Assembly (NCBI RefSeq): GCF_032854445.1
Contig: NW_027018197.1
Span: 1-59,290, forward strand
Direction: 5' to 3'
Source of the DNA: Liolophura sinensis
Taxonomy: Eukaryota > Mollusca > Polyplacophora > Chitonida > Chitonidae
DNA length: 59,290 nt
Each line of letters starts with the position of its first letter. Position 1 is the stretch's first letter. Positions 50,068-59,290 of the stretch are shown here, one piece after another. The position numbers and the translations under genes were made by a program. The notes under the pieces were generated by a model. The model was given only the letters and a program-made list of their open reading frames with translations, was not told the DNA's origin and searched no databases.

Positions 50068-53000
50068 AGGCACGTGATGTTGTCATCAATGATCATTCAA
50101 TTGTCGCTACAGCCAAAAGTATTGGTGGGAGAGCAACGCGGTTTGCACCATTCGATTTCTCGTCAAAAAATACGTCGGATTAGCCTCTTACCAGCAGCAC
50201 TGGAACAGTTTTTCCACTTTTGCATTTTTGCCTGGTCCTTTTGTTAATTGAAATCGGCTACACTGTACTATGTACCATCGCGACTAATCATTACTATATT
50301 CAACTTTTGACTATAAGTTATGTGCCCTTTGGTAGCCCAGAAGACGTCAAATCTTTGGGCTAAGCCCATTTAACTCATCCAGCAATTGTCTTACTTCTAA
50401 GTCCAAGACAATCTCAATGTCTTTATCTACGTGTAGAAAAACCACATTATTTGTACATAAAAACACAAAGTACTAGATACAGTCTGCTGTAAAAAGTACA
50501 ATTGAACATTGACCCACATCAATAAGGTGCCAAAAGATGCGGAATTGTGCCAGGCATCGGCAGCTGTTTAAAAAATTGCAAATTTGCCTGGTTTCCATGG
50601 AGTAAGAGCCGTTTCTAGGCACGTGCTGTTGTCATCAATGATCATTCAATTGTCGCTACAGCCAAAAGTATTGGTCGGAGAGCAACGCGGTTTGCACCAT
50701 TCGATTTCTCGTCACAAAATACGTCGGATTAGCCTCTTACCAGCAGCACTGGAACAGTTTTTCCACTTTTGCATATTTGCCTGGTCTTTTTGTTAATTGA
50801 AATCGGCTACACTGTACTATGTACCATCGCGACTAATCATTACTATATTCAACTTTTGACTATAAGTTATGTGCCCTTTGGTAGCCCAGAAGACGTCAAA
50901 TCTTTGGGCTAAGCCCATTTAACTCACCCAGCAATTGTCTTACTTCTAAGTCCAAGACAATCTCAATGTCTTTATCTACGTGTAGAAAAACCGCACCATT
51001 TGTACATAAAAAACACAAAGTACTAGATACAGTCTGCTGTAAAAAGTACAATTGAACACTGACCCACATCAATAAGGTGCCAAAAGATGCGGAATTGGGC
51101 CAGGCATCGGCAGCTGTTTTAAAAAATTGCAAATTTCCCTGGTTTCCATGGAGTAAGAGCCGTTTCTAGGCACGTGATGTTGTCATCAATGATCATTCAA
51201 TTGTCGCTACAGCCAAAAGTATTGGTCGGAGAGCAACGCGGTTTGCACCATTCGATTTCTCGTCAAAAAATACGTCGGATTAGCCTCTTACCAGCAGCAC
51301 TGGAACAGTTTTTCCACTTTTGCATTTTTGCCTGGTCTTTTTGTTAATTGAAATCGGCTACACTGTACTATGTACCATCGCGACTGGTCATTTCTCTATT
51401 TAATATTTGACTAAAAGTTATGTGCACTTTGGTACCCCAGAAGACGTCAAATCTTTGGGCTAAGCCCATTTAACTCATCCAGCAATTGTCTTACTTCTAA
51501 GTCCAAGACAATCTCAATGTCTTTATCTACGTGTAGAAAAACCACACCATTTGTACATAAAAAACACAAAGTACTAGATACAGTCTGCTGTAAAAAGTAC
51601 AATTGAACACTGACCCACATCAATAAGGTGCCAAAAGATGCGGAATTGCGCCAGGCATCGGCAGCTGTTTAAAAAATTGCAAATTTCCCTGGTTTCCATA
51701 GAGTATAAGCCGTTGCTAGGCACGTGATTTAGTCATCAATGATCATTCAATTGTCGCTACAGCCAAAAGTATTGGTCGGAGAGCAACGCGGTTTGCACCA
51801 TTCGATTTCTCGTCACAAAATACGTCGGATTAGCCTCTTACCAGCAGCACTGGAACAGTTTTTCCACTTTTGCATTTTTGCCTGGTCTTTTTGTTAATTG
51901 AAATCGGCTACACTGTACTATGTACCATCGCGACTAATCATTACTATATTCAACTTTTGACTATAAGTTATGTGCCCTTTGGTAGCCCAGAAGACGTCAA
52001 ATCTTTGGGCTAAGCCCATTTAACTCATCCAGCAATTGTCTTACTTCTAAGTCCAAGACAATCTCAATGTCTTTATCTACGTGTAGAAAAACCACATTAT
52101 TTGTACATAAAAAACACAAAGTACTAGATACAGTCTGCTGTAAAAAGTACAATTGAACACTGACCCACATCAATAAGGTGCCAAAAGATGCGGAATTGGG
52201 CCAGGCATCGGCAGGTGTTTAAAAAATTGCAAATTTCCCTGGTTTCCATGGAGTAAGAGCCGTTTCTAGGCACGTGATGTTGTCATCAATGATCATTCAA
52301 TTGTCGCTACAGCCAAACGTATTGGTCGGAGAGCAATGCGGTTTGCACCATTCGATTTCTCGTCAAAAAATACGTTGGATTAGCCTCTTACCAGCAGCAC
52401 TGGAACAGTTTTTCCACTTTTGCATTTTTGCCTGGTCTTTTTGTTAATTGAAATCGGCTACACTGTACTATGTACCATCGCGAATGGTCATTTCTCTATT
52501 TAATATTTGACTAAAAGTTATGTGCCCTTTGGTAGCCCAGAAGACGTCAAATCTTTGGGCTAAGCCCATTTAACTCATCCAGCAATTGTCTTACTTCTAA
52601 GTCCACGACAATCTCAATGTCTTTATCTACGTGTAGAAAAACCACACCATTTGTACATAAAAACACAAAGTACTAGATACAGTCTGCTGTAAAAGGTACA
52701 ATTGAACACTGACCCACATCAATAAGGTGCCAATAGATGCGGAATTGGGCCAGGCATCGGCAGCTGTTTAAAAAATTGCAAATTTCCCTGGTTTCCATAG
52801 AGTATAAGCCGTTGCTAGGCACGTGATTTAGTCATCAATGATCATTCAATTGTCGCTACAGCCAAAAGTATTGGTCGGAGAGCAACGCGGTTTGCACCAT
52901 TCGATTTCTCGTCACAAAATACGTCGGATTAGCCTCTTACCAGCAGCACTGGAACAGTTTTTCCACTTTTGCATTTTTGCCTGGTCTTTTTGTTAATTGA

Positions 53001-54467
53001 AATCGGCTACACTGTACTATGTACCATCGCGACTAATCATTACTATATTCAACTTTTGACTATAAGTTATGTGCCCTTTGGTACCAAAGAAGACGTCAAA
53101 TCTTTGGGCTAAGCCCATTTAACTCATCCAGCAATTGTCTTACTTCTAAGTCCAAGACAATCTCAATGTCTTTATCTACGTGTAGAAAAACCACATTATT
53201 TGTACATAAAAAACACAAAGTACTAGATACAGTCTGCTGTAAAAAGTACAATTAAACATTGACCCACATCAATAAGGTGCCAAAAGATGAGGAATTGGGC
53301 CAGGCATCGGCAGCTGTTTAAAAAATTGTAAATTTCCCTGGTTTCCATGGAGTAAGAGCCGTTTCTAGGCACGTGATGTTGTCATCAATGATCATTCAAT
53401 TGTCGCGACAGCCAAAAGTATTGGTCGGAGAGCAACGCGGTTTGCACCATTCGATTTCTCGTCCAAAAAATACGTCGGATTAGCCTCTTACCAGCAGCAC
53501 TGGAACAGTTTTTCCACTTTTGCATTTTTGCCTGGTCTTTTTGCTAATTGAAATCGGCTACACTGTACTATGTACCATTGCGACTGGTCATTTCTCTTTT
53601 TAATATTTGACTAAAAGTTATGTGCCCTTTGGTACCCCAGAAGACGTCAAATCTTTGGGCTAAGCCCATTTAACTCATCCAGCAATTGTCTTACTTCTAA
53701 GTCCACGACAATCTCAATGTCTTTATCTACGTGTAGAAAAACCACACCATTTGTACATAAAAAACACAAAGTACTAGATACAGTCTGCTGAAAAAAAGTA
53801 CAATTGAACACTGACCCACATCAATAAGGTGCCAAAAGATGCGGAATTGGGTCAGGCATCGGCAGCTGTTTAAAAAATTGCAAATTTCCCTGGTTTCCAT
53901 GGAGTAAGAGCCGTTTCTAGGCACGTGATGTTGTCATCAATGATCATTTAATTGTCGCTACAGCCAAAAGTATTGGTCGGAGAGCAACGCGGTTTGCACC
54001 ATTCGATTTCTCGTCAAAAAATACGTCGGATTAGCCTCTTACCAGCAGCACTGGAACAGTTTTTCCACTTTTGCATTTTTGCCTGGTCTTTTTGTTAATT
54101 GAAATCGGCTACACTGTACTATGTACCATCGCGACTGGTCATTACTATATTCAACTTTTGACTATAAGTTATGTGCCCTTCGGTAGCCCAGAAGACGTCA
54201 AATCTTTGGGCTAAGCCCATTTAACTCATCCAGCAATTGTCTTACTTCTAAGTCCACGACAATCTCAATGTCTTTATCTACGTGTAGAAAAACCACACCA
54301 TTTGTACATAAAAACACAAAGTACTAGATACAGTCTGCTGTAAAAAGTACAATTGAACACTGACCCACATCAATAAGGTGCCAAAAGATGCGGAATTGGG
54401 CCAGGCATCGGCAGCTGTTTAAAAAATTGCAAATTTGCCTGGTTTCCATGGAGTAAGAGCCGTTTCT
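50068..54467. repeat. Eight-monomer higher-order repeat (4,400 bp), copy B
   Basis: Starts are 50068, 50617, 51168, 51718, 52268, 52817, 53367 and 53919. The first three monomers (50068-51717) are copy 4 of the three-monomer cassette, and the last two match 48967 and 49519. Monomers 4 and 5 (51718, 52268) differ from copy A: they resemble 43467/44017 (GGCAGGTGTTT, AAACGTATTGG, AGCAATGCGG) instead of the second half of the local dimer. The eight-monomer spacing is kept although two members were replaced. Confidence 0.92.
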
Positions 54468-57400
54468 AGGCACGTGATGTTGTCATCAATGATCATTCAA
54501 TTGTCGCTACAGCCAAAAGTATTGGTGGGAGAGCAACGCGGTTTGCACCATTCGATTTCTCGTCAAAAAATACGTCGGATTAGTCTCTTACCAGCAGCAC
54601 TGGAACAGTTTTTCCACTTTTGCATTTTTGCCTGGTCTTTTTGTTAATTGAAATCGGCTACACTGTACTATGTACCATCGCGACTGGTCATTTCTCTATT
54701 TAATATTTGACTAAAAGTTATGTGCCCTTTGGTAGCCCAGAAGACGTCAAATCTTTGGGCTAAGCCCATTTAACTCATCCAGCAATTGTCTTACTTCTAA
54801 GTCCAAGACAATCTCAATGTCTTTATCTACGTGTAGAAAAACCACACCATTTGTACATAAAAAACACAAAGTACTAGATACAGTCTGCTGTAAAAAGTAC
54901 AATTGAACACTGACCCACATCAATAAGGTGCCAAAGGATGCGGAATTGGGCCAGGCATCGGCAGCTGTTTAAAAAATTGCAAATTTGCCTGGTTTCCATG
55001 GAGTAAGAGCCGTTTCTAGGCACGTGATGTTGTCATCAATGATCATTCAATTGTCGCTACAGCCAAACGTATTGGTCGGAGAGCAACGCGGTTTGCACCA
55101 TTCGATTTCTCGTCAAAAAATACGTTGATTAGCCTCTAACCAGCAGCACTGGAACAGTTTTTCCACTTTTGCATTTTTGCCTGGTCTTTTTGTTAATTGA
55201 AATCGGCTACACTGTACTATGTACCATCGCGACTGGTCATTTCTCTATTTATTATTTGACTAAAAGTTATGTGCCCTTTGGTACCCCAGAAGACGTCAAA
55301 TCTTTGGGCTAAGCCCATTTAACTCATCCAGCAATTGTCTTACTTCTAAGTCCACGACAATCTCAATGTCTTTATCTACGTGTAGAAAAACCACACCATT
55401 TGTACATAAAAAACACAAAGTACTAGATACAGTCATGCTGAAAAAAAGGTACAATTGAACACTGACCACATCAATAAGGTGCCAAAAGATGCGGAATTGG
55501 GCCAGGCATCGGCAGCTGTTTAAAAATTGCAAATTTCCCTGGTTTCCATAGAGTATAAGCCGTTGCTAGGCACGTGATTTAGTCATCAATGATCATTCCA
55601 ATTGTCGCTACAGCCAAAAGTATTGGTCGGAGAGCAACGCGGTTTGCACCATCGATTTCTCGTCACAAAATACGTCGGATTAGCCTCTTACCAGCAGCAC
55701 TGGAACAGTTTTTCCACTTTTGCATTTTTGCCTGGTCTTTTTGTTAATTGAAATCGGCTACACTGTACTATGTACCATCGCGGACTAATCATTACTATAT
55801 TCAACTTTTGACTATAAGTTATGTGCCCTTTGGTAGCCCAGAAGACGTCAAATCTTTGGGCTAAGCCCATTTAACTCACCCAGCAATTGTCTTACTTCTA
55901 AGTCCCAAGACAATCTCAATGTCTTTATCTACGTGTAGAAAAACCGCACCATTTGTACATAAAAAACACAAAGTACTAGATACAGTCTGCTGTAAAAAGT
56001 ACAATTGAACACTGACCCACATCAATAAGGTGCCAAAAGATGCCGGAATTGGGCCAGGCATCGGCAGCTGTTTTAAAAAAATTGCAAATTTCCCTGGTTT
56101 CCATGGAGTAAGAGCCGTTTTCTAGGCACGTGATGTTGTCATCAATGATCATTCAATTGTCGCTACAGCCAAAAGTATTGGTCGGAGAGCAAACGCGGTT
56201 TGCACCATTCGATTTCTCGTCAAAAAATACGTCGGATTAGCCTCTTACCAGCAGCACTGGAACAGTTTTTCCACTTTTGCATTTTTGCCTGGTCTTTTTT
56301 GTTAATTGAAATCGGCTACACTGTACTATGTACCATCGCGACTGGTCATTTCTCTATTTAATATTTGACTAAAGTTATGTGCCCTTTGGTACCCCAGAAG
56401 ACGTCAAATCTTTGGGCTAAGCCCATTTAACTCATCCAGCAATTGTCTTACTTCTAAGTCCAAGACAATCTCAATGTCTTTATCTACGTGTAGAAAAAAC
56501 CACACCATTTGTACATAAAAAACACAAAGTACTAGATACAGTCTGCTGTAAAAAGTACAATTGAACACTGACCCACATCAATAAGGTGCCAAAAGATGCG
56601 GAATTGGGCCAGGCATCGGCCCGCTGTTTAAAAAAATTGCAAATTTCCTGGTTTCCATGGAGTAAGAGCCGTTCAAGGCACGTGATGTTGTCATCAATGA
56701 TCATTCAATTGTCGCTACAGCCAAAAGCATTGGTCGGAGAGCAACGCGGTTTGCACCATTCGATTTCTCGTCACAAAATACGTCGGATTAGCCTCTTACC
56801 AGCAGCACTGGAACAGTTTTTTTCACTTTTGCATTTTTGCCTGGTCTTTTTGTTAATTGAAATCGGCTACACTGTACTATGTACCATCGCGACTAATCAT
56901 TACTATATTCAACTTTTGACTATAAGTTATGTGCCTTTGGTAGCCCAGAAGACGTCAAATCTTTGGGCTAAGCCCTTTTAACTCATCCAGCAATTGTCCT
57001 TACTTCTAAGTCCAAGACAATCTCAATGTCTTTATCTACGTGTAGAAAAACCACATTATTTGTACATAAAAAACACAAAGTACTAGATACAGTCTGCTGT
57101 AAAAAGTACAATTGAACACTGACCCACATCAATAAGGTGCCAAAAGATGCGGAATTGGGCCAGGCATCGGCAGGTGTTTAAAAAATTGCAAATTTCCCTG
57201 GTTCCATGGAGTAAGAGCCGTTTCTAGGCACGTGATGTTGTCATCAATGATCATTCAATTGTCGCTACAGCCAACGTATTGGTCGGAGAGCAATGCGGTT
57301 TGCACCATTCGATTTCTCGTCAAAAAAATACGTTGGATTAGCCTCTTACCAGCAGCACTGGAACAGTTTTTCCACTTTTGCATTTTTGCCTGGTCTTTTT

Positions 57401-58872
57401 GTTAATTGAAATCGGCTACACTGTACTATGTACCATCGCGAATGGTCATTTCTCTATTTAATATTTGACTAAAAGTATGTGCCCTTGGTACCCCAGAAGA
57501 CGTCAAATCTTTGGGCTAAGCCCATTTAACTCATCCAGCAATTGTCTTACTCTCTAAGTCCACGACAATCTCAATGTCTTTATCTACGTGTAGAAAAACC
57601 ACACCATTTTGTACATAAAAACACAAAGTACTAGATACAGTCTGCTGTAAAAGGTACAATTGAACACTGACCCACATCAATAGGTGCCAATAGATGCGGA
57701 ATTGGGCCAGGCATCGGCAGCTGTTTAAAAAATTGCAAATTTCCCTGTTTCCATAGAGTATAAGCCGTTGCTAGGCACGTGATTTAGTCATCAATGATCA
57801 TTCAATTGTCGCTACAGCCAAAAGTATTGGTCGGAGAGCAACGCGGTTTGCACCATTCGATTTCTCGTCACAAAATACGTCGGATTAGCCTCTTACCAGC
57901 AGCACTGGAACAGTTTTTCCACTTTTGCATTTTTGCCTGGTCTTTTTGTTAATTGAAATCGGCTACACTGTACTATGTACCATCGCGACTAATCATTACT
58001 ATATTCAACTTTTGACTATAAGTTATGTGCCCTTTGGTACCAAAGAAGACGTCAAATCTTTGGGCTAAGCCATTTAACTCATCCAGCAATTGTCTTACTT
58101 CTAAGTCCCAAGACAATCTCAATGTCTTTATCTACGTGTAGAAAAACCACATTATTTGTACATAAAAACACAAAGTACTAGATACAGTCTGCTGTAAAAA
58201 GTACAATTAAACATTGACCCACATCAATAAGGTGCCAAAAGATGAGGAATTGGGCCAGGCATCGGCAGCTGTTTAAAAAAATTGTAAATTTCCCTGGTTT
58301 CCATGGAGTAAGAGCCGTTTCTAGGCACGTGATGTTGTCATCAATGATCATTCAATTGGTCGCTACAGCCAAAAGTATTGGTCGGAGAGCAACGCGGTTT
58401 GCACCATTCGATTTCTCGTCCAAAAAATACGTCGATTAGCCTCTTACCAGCAGCACTGGAACAGTTTTTCCACTTTTGCATTTTTGCCTGGGTCTTTTTG
58501 CTAATTGAAATCGGCTACACTGTACTATGTACCATTGCGACTGGTCATTTCTCTTTTTATATTTGACTAAAAGTTATGTGCCCTTTGGTACCCCAGAAGA
58601 CGTCAAATCTTTGGGCTAAGCCCATTTAACTCATCCAGCAATTGTCTTACTTCTAAGTCCACGACAATCTCAATGTCTTTATCTACGTGTAGAAAAACCA
58701 CACCATTTGTACATAAAAAACACAAAGTACTAGATACAGTCTGCTGAAAAAAAGTACAATTGAACACTGACCCACATCAATAAGGTGCCAAAAGATGCGG
58801 AATTGGGTCAGCATCGGCAGCTGTTTAAAAAATTGCAAATTCCCTGGTTTCCATGGAGTAAGAGCCGTTTCT
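54468..58872. repeat. Monomers 100-107, mosaic right end with excess indels
   Basis: Starts are 54468, 55018, 55568, 56124, 56676, 57226, 57773 and 58323. Unit 54468 begins like 50068 (GGTGGGAG) and then switches to the diverged central block. Unit 55568 begins like the GATTTAGTC type and ends like cassette monomer 2 (ACCGCACC, GTTTTAAAAAAATTGC). Units 56676-58872 follow the order seen at 43467-45116 with one extra monomer (57773). From about 55.1 kb one-base indels are frequent, for example ACGTTGATTAGCC, CCATCGATTT, CGCGGACTAATC, GATGCCGGAATT and CGTTTTCTAGG. Confidence 0.9.
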
Positions 58873-59290
58873 AGGCACGTGATGTTGTCATCAATGATCA
58901 TTTAATTGTCGCTACAGCCAAAAGTATTGGTCGGAGAGCAACGCGGTTTGCACCATTCGATTTCTCGTCACAAAATACGTCGGATTAGCCTCTTACCAGC
59001 AGCACTGGAACAGTTTTTCCACTTTTGCATTTTTGCCTGGTCTTTTTGTTAATTGAAATCGGCTACACTGTACTATGTACCATCGCGACTGGTCATTACT
59101 ATATTCAACTTTTGACTATAAGTTATGTTCCCTTCGGTAGCCAGAAGACGTCAAATCATTGGGCTAAGCCCATTTAACTCATCCAGCAATTGTCTTACTT
59201 CTAAGTCCACGACAATCTCAATGTCTTTATCTACGTGTAGAAAAACCACACCATTTGTACATAAAAACACAAAGTACTAGATACAGTCTG
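58873..59290. repeat. Partial monomer truncated by the window end (418 bp)
   Basis: The last unit begins at 58873 with ATCATTTAATTG near its start, like 45117, 49519 and 53919. It runs to GATACAGTCTG, about three quarters of a monomer, so the array continues past the right edge. Confidence 0.95.

Larger units (their letters stand above)
1..59290. repeat. Satellite DNA array, ~550-bp monomer, 107 full copies plus partial ends
   Basis: The same sequence of about 550 bp recurs head-to-tail across the full window, always in one orientation. Taking the first A of AGGCAC as the start, consecutive starts run from 4 to 58873, which gives 107 complete monomers of 547 to 556 bp with a mean of 550.2. 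No insertion longer than about 5 bp interrupts the array. Base composition is mildly AT-rich (about 40% G+C by eye). Monomers differ by scattered substitutions and one-base run-length changes, and the variants are linked into subtypes. Every frame carries stops within each monomer and 550 is not a multiple of three, so no reading frame runs through the array. It has the form of eukaryotic satellite DNA; the family is not one I recognise. Confidence 0.97.

Noticed and set aside
1-59290. About fifty reading frames of 60-131 codons on both strands as genes
   Set aside because: They are the same few frames recurring once per monomer, broken differently by one-base length changes. The longest (592-984 and 56586-56981, plus strand) are in indel-rich zones, where frameshifts probably fused shorter frames. 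No start context, domain or codon pattern supports coding.
1-59290. CRISPR array
   Set aside because: The repeated unit is 550 bp with no short direct repeat and unique spacer pattern; adjacent units are almost identical over their whole length.
1-59290. Ribosomal DNA, 5S or histone gene cluster
   Set aside because: No rRNA or histone sequence is recognisable in the 550-bp unit.
1-59290. Insertion sequence or transposon copies in tandem
   Set aside because: No transposase frame, no terminal inverted repeats at the monomer borders and no target-site duplications; the phase chosen for the monomer is arbitrary.
1-59290. Concatemer of a small circular plasmid or viral genome
   Set aside because: Rolling-circle concatemers would be nearly identical throughout; here many linked subtypes with higher-order order exist, and no replication protein is encoded.

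Overview
The whole 59,290-base window is one uninterrupted tandem satellite array. A monomer of about 550 bp is repeated head-to-tail in a single orientation: 107 complete copies (phase set at the AGGCAC motif, positions 4 to 58872), preceded by the last 3 bases of another copy and followed by a 418-bp partial copy cut by the window end. Mean monomer length is 550.2 bp and most copies are 549 to 551 bp. I found no gene, RNA gene, CRISPR array or inserted mobile element, and no stretch of unrelated sequence; the largest in-unit insertion I noticed is 5 bp. Both window ends lie inside the array.

An array of this size, homogeneity and emptiness points to eukaryotic constitutive heterochromatin (pericentromeric, centromeric or subtelomeric). 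The species cannot be read from the sequence. CpG is not strongly depleted (19 CpG in the 549-bp copy at 7726), which fits a genome with little CpG methylation, such as many invertebrates, better than a vertebrate. This is inference only.

Beneath the 550-bp period is a patchy higher-order structure in which linked variants mark monomer subtypes that recur in fixed order. Left part (1 to 22 kb): a four-subtype cassette, called delta-gamma-beta-alpha here, recurs intact or with one member missing or added. At 16.5, 20.4 and 25.9 kb a three-monomer cassette is present in triplicate. At 23.7 and 28.1 kb a three-monomer set recurs 4.40 kb (8 monomers) apart. At 31.4-35.2 and 36.3-40.2 kb seven monomers are duplicated at 4,947 bp (9 monomers). 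From 40.2 to 51.7 kb a three-monomer cassette appears four times. From 45.7 to 54.5 kb an 8-monomer (4.40 kb) unit occurs twice, and related monomers continue to the end. Hybrid monomers mark likely unequal crossover or gene conversion points.

Each monomer carries a CACGTG site, a 10-bp palindrome, a cluster of overlapping inverted repeats, and T-tracts in one half with A-tracts in the other. Single-base indels cluster at 1-4.8 kb, 12.7-15 kb and 55.1-59.3 kb, which looks more like low-accuracy consensus at contig ends and a join than biology. Open reading frames up to 131 codons are by-products of the repeat and are not annotated as genes.
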